Source of the DNA: Cellulomonas hominis
GTDB lineage: Bacteria > Actinomycetota > Actinomycetes > Actinomycetales > Cellulomonadaceae
Direction of reading: 5' to 3'
NCBI RefSeq assembly: GCF_901521055.1
Contig: NZ_CABEGA010000051.1
Span: forward strand, 1 to 64,000
Length of the DNA: 64,000 nucleotides
Numbering within the stretch: the first letter of the stretch is position 1; the number at the start of each line of letters is the position of its first letter. The translations under genes and the position numbers were made by a program. The notes under the pieces are model-generated. The model was not told the DNA's origin and did no database searches. It saw only the letters and a list, made by a program, of their open reading frames with translations. Shown here piece after piece: positions 33,193 to 40,966 of the stretch.

Positions 33193-33228
33193 ATCGATCG
33201 TCGATGCTGATCTATCGAAAGTCAATAG
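33193..33228 (-). promoter_or_regulatory. Shared promoter/operator element, site 1 (DedA gene)
   Basis: Read on the minus strand, CTATTGACTTTCGATAG (33228-33212) is followed by ATCA and then CGACGATCGAT. TTGACT may be the -35 and GACGAT, 17 bases later, the -10. Position by position, 27 of 37 bases match site 2 at 38312-38349. Confidence 0.6.
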
Positions 33229-33436
33229 TTCAGTGAGGGTCCACCTACGGCACACCAGACGTGCACCACTCAACCCCGTCCCCTGCCACCCACCGGCCCG
33301 CGCATCCTCGCCGGTCCCTGCTGCGTAGGTGCTTGCGGGCCCCGGGTGAGTGGTGCCGACCGCCCTAGCGTCGTGGTCACACGAGCAGGACCAGCGGGGC
33401 GTCGCCCTGCTGCGGACGACGGACGGGGGCCCGGGC

Positions 33437-33763
33437 ATGGCACGCAGCACCAGCATCGCGCTCGTCGACGACCTCGACGGCACGCCCGCCGTCGTCACCC
33501 ACGTGCTGGCCCTCGACGACCGGGCCGTCGTGGTGGACCTGTCGGCCGAGAACGCCCGCCGCCTGCGGGACGCGGTCGAGCCGTTCCTGGCCGTCGGACG
33601 CACGCCCGCACGGCGCCGGAACCCCGACCGCCCGCGGCCGCCCTCCGCCATCCGCGCGTGGGCGCTCGACAACGGCATGCAGGTCAGCGAGCGCGGCCGG
33701 ATCCCGTCGGACGTGCTGCGGGCCTACGTCGACGCCCGCGGCGCGGCACCCACCGCCGACTGA
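33437..33763 (+). CDS. lsr2: Lsr2 family nucleoid-associated protein
   Basis: A 108-residue Lsr2-like DNA-bridging protein that silences AT-rich DNA. The N-terminal dimerisation domain is visible in STSIALVDDLDGTPAVVTHV and VVVDLSAENARRLRDAVEPF. The C-terminal DNA-binding domain, IRAWALDNGMQVSERGRIPS, carries the RGR minor-groove anchor and ends with DVLRAYVDAR. The linker is Arg/Pro-rich. The first domain departs from canonical Lsr2, so this may be a paralogue. Two AT-richer islands lie within 25 kb. Confidence 0.85.
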   Translation: MARSTSIALVDDLDGTPAVVTHVLALDDRAVVVDLSAENARRLRDAVEPFLAVGRTPARRRNPDRPRPPSAIRAWALDNGMQVSERGRIPSDVLRAYVDARGAAPTAD

Positions 33764-33869
33764 CCGCGGACGACCGACCCCGCAGGTGACGGCCCCGCAC
33801 CCCTCCCCATGACCCCCCGGGCGCGCTAGCGTGGCGCCGAGGTTCACCGGCTCCGGGGGGAGGGCGCGT

Positions 33870-34883
33870 ATGGACCCGTCCCCGGACGCGGTGGCGCAGG
33901 CGGTCTCCACCGGGTCGCTGCCCGGCTGGGCGCGGGTGGACGAGCTCGTGCTGGAGGCGCACGCCCGCGGCCTCGCCGACCCGGACGGGACCGTCGCGGA
34001 CTACATCCCGGCGCTCGCGGCAGCGGACCCGGAGCTGTTCGGCGTGTGCGTCGCGGAGGTCGACGGCGGGCTGCACACCGCGGGGGACGCCGAGGTCGAG
34101 TTCTCGATCCAGTCGATCTCGAAGGCCTTCGTGTACGCCCTGGTCTGCGAGCGCCTCGGGCACGTCGCCGTCCGGGAGCGGGTCGGCGTGAACAACACGG
34201 GCCTGTCGTTCAACTCGGTCATCGCGGTGGAGCTGAACGCCGGCCACCCCATGAACCCGATGGTGAACGCCGGTGCGCTCGCCACGACCGCGCTGGTCGA
34301 CGGCGGCACGCCCGCGGACCAGTGGGCGGCGGTCCACGACGGGCTCTCCCGGTTCGCCGGCCGGACGCTGGAGCTCGACGACGAGGTGTACGCCTCGGAG
34401 TCCCGCACGAACGGCCGCAACCGCGCGCTGGCCCAGCTGCTCGAGAGCTACGGCCGCATCGCGGTGGACCCGCTCGCGGTGGTCGACACCTACACGCGCC
34501 AGTGCAGCCTGCGCGTCACGGCGCGCGACCTCGCCGTCATGGGCGCCACGCTCGCCGACGGCGGCGTCAACCCGGTCACCGGCGAGCGCGTCGTCTCCGC
34601 CCAGGTGTGCCGGGACACCCTGGCGGTGCTCGCCGCGACCGGCCTGTACGAGCGGTCCGGCGAGTGGCTCTTCGAGATCGGCCTGCCCGGCAAATCGGGG
34701 GTGGCCGGCGGCATCGTCACCGTCGCGCCGGGCAAGGCCGGGATCGGGACGTACGCGCCGCGGCTCGACCGCGCCGGCAACAGCGTCCGGGGGCAGCGTG
34801 CGACCGCCCACCTGTCCCGGGTGCTCGGCCTGAACGTCTTCGCCTCAGCGGTCCACCCCCGAGCAGGAGGCTCGCCCCGATGA
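33870..34883 (+). CDS. glsA: Glutaminase
   Basis: Hydrolyses glutamine to glutamate and ammonia. The 337-residue product belongs to the serine-dependent GlsA/YbgJ family: catalytic Ser82-x-x-Lys85 in FSIQSISKAF, then NSVIAVELNAGHPMNPMVNA with the conserved NAGA region, ESRTNGRNRALAQLLESYG, and GLPGKSGVAGGIV near the C-terminus. There is no STAS domain. It is coupled to a downstream MFS gene by ATGA overlap, which suggests cotranscription, possibly with import or export of an amino acid. Confidence 0.92.
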   Translation: MDPSPDAVAQAVSTGSLPGWARVDELVLEAHARGLADPDGTVADYIPALAAADPELFGVCVAEVDGGLHTAGDAEVEFSIQSISKAFVYALVCERLGHVAVRERVGVNNTGLSFNSVIAVELNAGHPMNPMVNAGALATTALVDGGTPADQWAAVHDGLSRFAGRTLELDDEVYASESRTNGRNRALAQLLESYGRIAVDPLAVVDTYTRQCSLRVTARDLAVMGATLADGGVNPVTGERVVSAQVCRDTLAVLAATGLYERSGEWLFEIGLPGKSGVAGGIVTVAPGKAGIGTYAPRLDRAGNSVRGQRATAHLSRVLGLNVFASAVHPRAGGSPR

Positions 34884-36520
34884 CCACCACCGCGCAGCAC
34901 CCCGCCGGCCCGCAGGCCGGGGCGGCGAAGGCGTCCTGGGTCCCGATGGTCGGGCTGTTCCTGGCCCAGGTCCTCATGTCGTTCAACGTGGCGGCGCTGC
35001 CCGTCTCGCTGGGCGGCATGGTGGAGGACTTCGGCGTCCCGCCGACCGCCGTCAGCACTGCGATCGTGATGTACGGCCTCGCGGTGGCCGCGCTGGTCAT
35101 GGTCGGCGCCAAGATCGGCCAGCGGGTCGGCTGGATCACGGCGTTCCGCGTCGTCGTCGCGCTGTTCGCGGTGTCGGCGCTCCTGATGATCACCTCGCAG
35201 TCGGTGACCTGGGTGATCGTCGCCCAGGCGCTCGCCGGGGCGTGCGCGGCGATCATCGTGCCGTCGCTCGTCGCCCTCATCGCCGAGAACTACCACGGCC
35301 CGCAGCAGGCCACCGCGATCGGGTCCCTCGGGTCGGCGCGCGCCGTGTCCGGCATGAGCGCGTTCTTCATCGGCGGGGCGCTCGGCACCCTCGTCGGCTG
35401 GCGGCCCGTGTTCGCGATCGTGCTGGGCCTCGCCGTGGTGGTCTTCGCCCTGAGTTTCCGGCTGCGGTCCGACCGCGGCGACCGCCAGGTCACCATCGAC
35501 GTCGTCGGGGCGGTGCTCATCGGCACGGCGGTCGTGCTGCTGACGCTCGGGTTCAACAACCTGAACTCCTGGGGCGTGGTGCTCGCCGGGGCGGGGGCGC
35601 CGTTCGACGTGCTGGGGCTGTCGCCCGCGCCGGTGCTCGTGCTGCTGGGGATCGTGCTGGGGCAGGGGTTCTTCGTGTGGACCCGCCGCCGGACCCGGGC
35701 GGGCGGCGTCCCGCTGGTGAGCCTCTCCGTGCTGGGCTCGTCGCGGGAGCGCGCGGCGGTCTACGCCATGTTCGTCGTCGTGGCGCTGGAGGCCGCGCTG
35801 AACTTCACCGTGCCGCTGTACATCCAGATCGTGCAGGGCCGCTCCCCGTTCGACACCTCGCTCGCGATGATGCCGTTCAACCTCACCGTGTTCGTCACCG
35901 CGACGCTGGTCGTGCGGTTCTACCGGCGGTTCCCGCCCCGCACGATCGGCGTGTTCTCGTTCGTGCTCACGACCGTCGCCCTGGTGTGGCTGGCGTTCGT
36001 CGTGACGAACAACTGGGAGACGCTGCCGACGATCGCCGGGCTCATCGTGTTCGGCATCGGGCAGGGGGCGCTCGTCACGCTGGTGTTCAACGTCCTCGTC
36101 ACCGCGGCGCCCAAGGAGCTCGCCGGCGACGTCGGCTCGGTGCGCGGGACCACCCAGAACCTCGCGTCCGCCGTCGGCACCGCGTTCGCCGGCGCGCTGC
36201 TCGTGACGATCCTCGGCCTCAACGTCGGCCAGGCCGTCGCGCGCAGCGTCGAGCTCCCCGCGGAGGTCGTCGCGCAGGTGGACCTGGACGAGGTGAACTT
36301 CGTCAGCAACGACCGGCTCCGCGAGGTCCTCGAGGACACCGACGCCACGCCCGAGCAGGTCGACGCGGCGGTGCAGATCAACGTCGACGCCCGCCTGAGC
36401 AGCCTCAAGCTCGGCCTGCTGGTGCTCGCCGGGCTGAGCGCGCTGGCGATCCTGCCGGCCTCCCGGCTGCCCGCGTACCGCCCGCACGAGATCCCGGACC
36501 CCTCGCCCGCGGACGACTGA
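34880..36520 (+). CDS. MFS transporter, 14-helix type
   Basis: A 546-residue transporter. Residues of about 20-480 form around 14 helices, with MVGAKIGQRVGWITAFRVVV as a divergent motif A and LGSARAVSGMSAFFIGGALG as a motif C-like segment. A long extracytoplasmic loop lies in the second half (VDLDEVNFVSNDRLREVLED). The ATG at 34880 overlaps the glutaminase stop. The genetic link suggests an amino-acid-related substrate, but the sequence also fits drug efflux. Confidence 0.83.
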   Translation: MTTTAQHPAGPQAGAAKASWVPMVGLFLAQVLMSFNVAALPVSLGGMVEDFGVPPTAVSTAIVMYGLAVAALVMVGAKIGQRVGWITAFRVVVALFAVSALLMITSQSVTWVIVAQALAGACAAIIVPSLVALIAENYHGPQQATAIGSLGSARAVSGMSAFFIGGALGTLVGWRPVFAIVLGLAVVVFALSFRLRSDRGDRQVTIDVVGAVLIGTAVVLLTLGFNNLNSWGVVLAGAGAPFDVLGLSPAPVLVLLGIVLGQGFFVWTRRRTRAGGVPLVSLSVLGSSRERAAVYAMFVVVALEAALNFTVPLYIQIVQGRSPFDTSLAMMPFNLTVFVTATLVVRFYRRFPPRTIGVFSFVLTTVALVWLAFVVTNNWETLPTIAGLIVFGIGQGALVTLVFNVLVTAAPKELAGDVGSVRGTTQNLASAVGTAFAGALLVTILGLNVGQAVARSVELPAEVVAQVDLDEVNFVSNDRLREVLEDTDATPEQVDAAVQINVDARLSSLKLGLLVLAGLSALAILPASRLPAYRPHEIPDPSPADD

Positions 36521-36560
36521 GCGGCACTGAGCGGCACCGGGCGGCACCGGGCGGCACCGA
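36521..36560. repeat. 10-bp tandem repeat after the MFS stop codon
   Basis: GCGGCACTGA, GCGGCACCGG, GCGGCACCGG and GCGGCACCGA run head to tail directly after the TGA at 36518-36520. The first unit itself ends in TGA, as if the stop-codon region had been duplicated. Confidence 0.85.
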
Positions 36561-36644
36561 CGACGCTGCTGCGCCCCGGCTACCGTGGAGGCGGTCGCGC
36601 CCGTCCACCCGGGCGCGGGACGACCACCTCGGGGAGCCGGACGC

Positions 36645-38240
36645 ATGCGACGACACGGGCCTGCGGCGGCCCTCGCCACCCTGCTGATCGGGATGACCGG
36701 GGTGCTCGGGACGCTCGGGGCCACGGCCGGCACCTCCCCGGTCGACCCGGGTGGGGCCGCCGCTGCCGCGCCCTCGGCGTCCCCGAGCCCCGCGCGGCCC
36801 GGCGCCACGCCGACCCCCGCGCCCAGCGCGTCGCCCGAGCGGCCGGCCCCGACCGCCACGGCCCCTGCCCCCGCGCCGAGCGCGGCGAGCAGCTGGGCCC
36901 AGGGCGTGGAGCTGGTCGCGAGGGCGGGCGCGGTGGGCGGGCGCCGGGCCCACGCCGCCGCCGCCGTCGTGCCGGCCGGGGCCCAGGCCGCCGCCGACGG
37001 CCCGCCGGGCGCCGCCCCCGAGGACGTGCTCCGCCTCATGGTCACCGCCGGGGAGGCGATGATCGACGCCGGCCACACCGTGTCGTCCGTGGAGGAGACC
37101 CTCGCGCAGGTCGCCGCCGCCCACGGGGTGCGCGGCGCGGAGACGGTCGTGCTGCCGACCGCCCTGATCGTGTCCGTGCCGCACGCCGAGACCGTGCAGA
37201 CCGCGGTGACGGGGACCGGGCGCCGGCCGCTGCTCCTGCACCAGCTGGACGCGCTGGCGGACCTGCTCGACGAGGCGACGACCCCCGCCGCCGACCCCCG
37301 CGGGGTGACCGGGCGGATCGCGCTGCTGCGCGCGGTCTCGCCGCCGTTCGGGACGCTCGCCCGGCTCGGCGGGTACCTGCTGCTGTCCGTCGGCATCGCG
37401 GCCCTGCTCGGGGCCTCGTGGGTCGACCTGCTGGTCGTGGCGGCCCTCGGTCTCGCGGTGGGGTCCGCCCAGCTGGCGTCGCGGGCGGTCTCCACCACGG
37501 CCGAGGTCGTCCTCACGGTCGCCGCGTCGTTCGCCGTCGCGACCGTCGTCCTGCTGCTCGCGCGGGCGGTGCCGGACCTCGGTGTGCTGCCGGCGATCGT
37601 CGCGCCGCTCGTGCTGTTCCTGCCGGGCGGGCTGCTGACGACCGGCGTGATCGAGCTCGCGACCGGGCAGATGCTGTCCGGCGCGGGGCGGGTCGCCGCG
37701 GGGACCATGCAGCTGGTCCTGCTCGCCGGCGGGATCGTGGCGGGCGCGGCGCTCGTGGGCGTGCCGGTGCTCGACCTCACCGCCTCGGGGCAGCCTCTGG
37801 GGCCGCTCGCACCGTGGGCCGGCGTCGCGCTGTTCGGGGTCGGGACCGTCGTGTTCCGGTGCGGGCGCCCCCGGACGATCGGCTGGGTCGTGCTCGTGCT
37901 GGCCGTCGCGTACGGCGCGCAGGTGGTCGGCGACGCCCTGTTCGGCGGGGTGCTGTCCGCGTTCGTCGGGGCGCTCGCGATGACGCCGGTCGCCCTGGCC
38001 GTCGCCCGGTTCCCGTCCGGCCCGTCGCCGCTCGTCTCATTCCTGCCGGCGTTCTGGATGCTGGTCCCCGGTGCGCTCGGGCTGGTCGGGGTCACGTCCC
38101 TGCTCGACGGCGACTCCGGCGGGGTGCCGACGCTCGTGACGACCGCCGCCACGATGGTGGTGATCGCTCTGGGGGTGCTGGTCGGGCTCGCGGGGACGCG
38201 CGCGCTGCCGGGCGTCGGGCGCGGCCGCACGCTGGTCTGA
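36645..38240 (+). CDS. Threonine/serine exporter family protein (ThrE-like)
   Basis: A 531-residue membrane protein. After an N-terminal hydrophobic segment comes a Pro/Ala/Ser-rich stretch (about 35-90). The ThrE N-domain follows (VLRLMVTAGEAMIDAGHTVS, SVEETLAQVAAAHGV, VLPTALIVSVP) and then about ten helices, including LVLFLPGGLLTTGVIELATG and SFLPAFWMLVPGALGL. Both halves of the exporter are fused in one chain, as in Corynebacterium ThrE. The N-terminal signal-like region with a disordered spacer is longer than usual. The ATG at 36645 has GGGGAG upstream. Confidence 0.86.
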   Translation: MRRHGPAAALATLLIGMTGVLGTLGATAGTSPVDPGGAAAAAPSASPSPARPGATPTPAPSASPERPAPTATAPAPAPSAASSWAQGVELVARAGAVGGRRAHAAAAVVPAGAQAAADGPPGAAPEDVLRLMVTAGEAMIDAGHTVSSVEETLAQVAAAHGVRGAETVVLPTALIVSVPHAETVQTAVTGTGRRPLLLHQLDALADLLDEATTPAADPRGVTGRIALLRAVSPPFGTLARLGGYLLLSVGIAALLGASWVDLLVVAALGLAVGSAQLASRAVSTTAEVVLTVAASFAVATVVLLLARAVPDLGVLPAIVAPLVLFLPGGLLTTGVIELATGQMLSGAGRVAAGTMQLVLLAGGIVAGAALVGVPVLDLTASGQPLGPLAPWAGVALFGVGTVVFRCGRPRTIGWVVLVLAVAYGAQVVGDALFGGVLSAFVGALAMTPVALAVARFPSGPSPLVSFLPAFWMLVPGALGLVGVTSLLDGDSGGVPTLVTTAATMVVIALGVLVGLAGTRALPGVGRGRTLV

Positions 38241-38311
38241 GCCCGGGCGCCGACGGGCGCGGCCGGGGGTACGGGTCCGGCACGGCCCGTCATCACGCCG
38301 GATGTCGGCAC

Positions 38312-38349
38312 CTATTGACAAACGATAGATCACGCGCGACAGTCGATAG
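38312..38349 (+). promoter_or_regulatory. Shared promoter/operator element, site 2
   Basis: CTATTGACAAACGATAG (38312-38328) is followed by ATCA and by CGACAGTCGATAG ending at 38349. TTGACA may be the -35 and GACAGT, 17 bases later, the -10. It precedes a small membrane-protein gene and matches site 1 at 27 of 37 positions. Confidence 0.62.
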
Positions 38350-38391
38350 CGGCCGGCCGCGCCCGCGGACGGCCCGACAGGAGGAACCCCC

Positions 38392-38565
38392 GTGCCGTAC
38401 GTGCTCGCCGTGCTCGCGCTCGCCACCGGGGCGGCAGCAGTCGTCGCCGGCGAGGCCGACGACTCACCCGGCCTCCAGCTCATCGGCGTCCTGCTCGGCG
38501 CCGCAGCCGTCACGCTGGTCGTCCGCGCGGTGCGCCGGCGACGGACCCGCCGCGCCGGGCCCTGA
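38392..38565 (+). CDS. Small two-helix membrane protein
   Basis: A 57-residue protein with two hydrophobic helices, VLAVLALATGAAAVVAG and LQLIGVLLGAAAVTLVVRAV, joined by EADDSPG, and a basic end (RRRRTRRAGP). AGGAGG lies 9 bases before the GTG at 38392, and a conserved promoter-like element stands 43 bases further upstream, so expression is likely although the gene is short. No family is recognised. The stop codon lies in the first unit of a 14-bp tandem repeat. Confidence 0.68.
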   Translation: MPYVLAVLALATGAAAVVAGEADDSPGLQLIGVLLGAAAVTLVVRAVRRRRTRRAGP

Positions 38566-38613
38566 CAGCCCGGCCCTGACCGCCCGGCCCTGACCGCCGG
38601 GCCCTGACCGCCG
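38558..38613. repeat. 14-bp tandem repeat spanning a stop codon
   Basis: Four units of the GGCCCTGACCGCCC type occupy 38558-38571, 38572-38585, 38586-38599 and 38600-38613. The TGA stop of the small membrane gene (38563-38565) is within the first unit. Confidence 0.85.
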
Positions 38614-38619
38614 CGCCGC

Positions 38620-39597
38620 TCAGAGAGCCAGGCCCGGGTCCGCCGTGAGCTCGACGGTGGCCCACACGTCGTACGGCAGCCCCTGCAGCCGGTCGACCAC
38701 CGCGTGCCGCACCGCGTCCTCCCCGTCGACGTCCCAGCCGGACCCCGGCTGCACGACGAAGTCCACCTCGACGTACAGGCGCCGACCGAGCTTCGTGGCC
38801 CGGACCACCGGCTGCGGCAGGCCGTGCTCGTCCCGCGCCAGCGCCACGACCCGGGCGATCTCGGCCGCGACCGGCTCCGGCGGCACGCCCTCCAGCAGCT
38901 CGTGCATCCCGTCCCGGACCAGGCGGACCGGCAGCGGGGCGATCAGCACGACCGCCACGAGCAGCAGCACCGGGTCCACGTACCCCGCGGCCACCGGCCG
39001 GTCCGCGCGCTCCAGGGCCAGGCCGGCGACGCCGCCGACCGCGACCACCACGCTGAGCCACGCGCCCGCGCGCCAGGACACGACCTCGGCGTGCACCAGC
39101 TCCGAGGCGGGCGCCCGCCGCCGCAGCGCCACCGCGGCCAGCACGCTCAGCACGGCGGAGGCGGCGCCGTACGCGAGCAGGCTCGCCGGGTCGCCCTCGG
39201 AACCGCCGGCGAGCAGCGTGCCCACGGCGTCGGCCAGCCCGTACACCAGGGTCGCGAGCAGTGCGGCCCCCTGCATCGCGACCGCGAGCGGCGTCGCCGC
39301 GTGCCGCCCGAACGGGTAGCGGCTGCTGGGCGTCGACCCCGCGGCGCGCGAGGCCAGGAACGACACCGCGACCAGGGCGATGCCCGCGAGCGCGTACACG
39401 CCGTCGAACAGGATGACGCCCGACCCCGCGACCAGCCCCCAGACGACCGCGCCGGTGCCGACGACCCCCGCGGCGACCGCCGAGCCGGCCAGGGCCGACC
39501 GCTCGCCGCGGACGTCGTCGGGCACGGCGCCGGGCAGGGCATCGGACGAGGCGTCGGGCACGGTCGCGGGCACGGCGTCGGGGCTGGGCTCGTCCAC
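38620..39597 (-). CDS. Cation diffusion facilitator-like membrane protein with degenerate metal site
   Basis: A 325-residue protein of the CDF fold: six helices (AGSAVAAGVVGTGAVVWGLV onward), then a C-terminal ferredoxin-like domain (RLYVEVDFVVQPGSG, VRHAVVDRLQGLPYD). In helix 2 the usual metal ligands (D/H-x-x-x-D) are reduced to one Asp in FDGVYALAGI, and helix 5 keeps only the Asp of AAGYVDPVLL. Metal transport may therefore be altered or lost, or the substrate may differ. The GTG at 39597 has GGGAGG 9 bases upstream. Confidence 0.78.
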   Translation of the reverse strand: MDEPSPDAVPATVPDASSDALPGAVPDDVRGERSALAGSAVAAGVVGTGAVVWGLVAGSGVILFDGVYALAGIALVAVSFLASRAAGSTPSSRYPFGRHAATPLAVAMQGAALLATLVYGLADAVGTLLAGGSEGDPASLLAYGAASAVLSVLAAVALRRRAPASELVHAEVVSWRAGAWLSVVVAVGGVAGLALERADRPVAAGYVDPVLLLVAVVLIAPLPVRLVRDGMHELLEGVPPEPVAAEIARVVALARDEHGLPQPVVRATKLGRRLYVEVDFVVQPGSGWDVDGEDAVRHAVVDRLQGLPYDVWATVELTADPGLAL

Positions 39598-39729
39598 CTG
39601 GCCACCTCCCGGTCGGGTCCGGGCAGTGTCCCGCGCCGGGGTGCCGCCGGTCGAGGACCGGGCCGCTCGGGTCCCGCCCGGCCCCCGGCCCGCCGGGCAG
39701 GACCGGCCGCGCGTGCCTACCGTGCCCGC

Positions 39730-40956
39730 ATGACCGACCGCGAGCACGACCTGGTCCTGCTGGGCGCCACGAGCTTCGTCGGGGCGCTGACCGCAGCGCA
39801 CCTCGCGGCGTCGGCGCCCCCGGCGGCCCGGATCGCCCTGGCGGGGCGGGACCGCGAGCGCCTCGCCGCGGTGCGGGCGGGCCTGCCGGAGCGCGCGGCG
39901 GGGTGGCCGCTGCTGGCCGTCGACGTCGAGGACCGCCCGGCGCTCGACCGGGTCGTCGCCGCCACCACGGCGCTGGCCACGACGGTCGGCCCGTACGCCC
40001 GGCACGGCCTGCCGGTCGTCGAGGCGTGCGCGGCCGCCGGGACGCACTACGCCGACCTCACCGGCGAGCTCGGCTTCGTGCGGGCGGCGATCGACGCCGC
40101 CGACGCGCGCGCCCGCGCGACGGGTGCCCGCCTGGTGCACGCGTGCGGGTACGACTCCGTGCCGTCCGACCTGGGCGTGCACCTGCTGCACCGCGCCGCG
40201 ACGGCCGACGACGCCGGCGGCCTCGTGGACGTGCACGCGCTGGCCGTCGCCCGCGGCGGGGTGTCCGGCGGGACGATCGCGTCCCTGCTCGGGGAGGTCG
40301 ACGCCGCCCGCACCGACCCGCGGGTGCGCCGGCTGCACGCCGACCCCTACGCGCTGTCCCCCGACCGGGACGCCGAGCCCGGCGGCGCGCAGCCGTCGCC
40401 GTTCGCGCCGCCGCGCCGGCTCCGCGGGCGCTGGGTCGCGCCGTTCGTGATGGCGCCGTTCAACACGAAGGTCGTCCGCCGCTCGAACGCCCTGACCGGC
40501 TGGGCGTACGGGCGGGACCTGCGGTACGCGGAGCACGTCGACGCGGGACGCGGGCCCGCCGGGCTGGCCACCGCGCTGGCCGTCACCGCCGCGACCGCGC
40601 TGGGCGGCGCCGCCCTCGCGCTGCCGCCGACGCGGGCACTGGCCGGGCGGGTGCTGCCCGCGGCCGGCGACGGGCCCGACGAGCAGACGCGGCGCGCCGG
40701 CTGGTTCCGGCACCGGTTCCTCGCCACGACGACCAGCGGGCGGACCTACGCCGCGCGGGTGCAGGCGTCCGGCGACCCCGGGTACGCGGCGACGTCCGTG
40801 ATGCTGGGCGAGGCGGCGCTGGCACTGGCCCTCGACGGCGACGCCCTCCCGGACCGCGCGGGCTCGCTGACCCCGGCGACGGCGCTCGGGGACGTGCTCG
40901 CCGACCGGCTGCGGGCGCACGGGTTCCGGCTGGACGCCGTGGCGACGCCGTCCTGA
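39730..40956 (+). CDS. Saccharopine dehydrogenase-like / trans-acting enoyl reductase family protein
   Basis: A 408-residue NAD(P)-binding protein. The Rossmann start is DLVLLGATSFVGALTAAHLA, followed by RIALAGRDRERLAAVRAGLP and VVEACAAAGTHYADLTGELG, the pattern of the Rv2449c/trans-acting enoyl reductase group. HACGYDSVPSDLGVHLLHR and FVMAPFNTKVVRRSNAL are also typical. A hydrophobic segment near 275-300 may touch the membrane. Members act in lipid or polyketide metabolism in mycobacteria; here the substrate is unknown. Confidence 0.82.
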   Translation: MTDREHDLVLLGATSFVGALTAAHLAASAPPAARIALAGRDRERLAAVRAGLPERAAGWPLLAVDVEDRPALDRVVAATTALATTVGPYARHGLPVVEACAAAGTHYADLTGELGFVRAAIDAADARARATGARLVHACGYDSVPSDLGVHLLHRAATADDAGGLVDVHALAVARGGVSGGTIASLLGEVDAARTDPRVRRLHADPYALSPDRDAEPGGAQPSPFAPPRRLRGRWVAPFVMAPFNTKVVRRSNALTGWAYGRDLRYAEHVDAGRGPAGLATALAVTAATALGGAALALPPTRALAGRVLPAAGDGPDEQTRRAGWFRHRFLATTTSGRTYAARVQASGDPGYAATSVMLGEAALALALDGDALPDRAGSLTPATALGDVLADRLRAHGFRLDAVATPS

Positions 40957-40966
40957 TCCGACCCGC

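Noticed and set aside
34490..38311. Minus-strand open frame of 1273 codons opposite the MFS and ThrE-like genes
   Set aside because: Composition is low-complexity Arg/Thr/Ser/Pro and it lies antisense to two well-supported membrane-protein genes; GC bias alone explains the lack of stops.
38558..38613. CRISPR-like short repeats
   Set aside because: Units are 10-14 bases, directly adjacent and without spacers, so this is simple tandem duplication; the same applies to 6036-6077 and 36521-36560.
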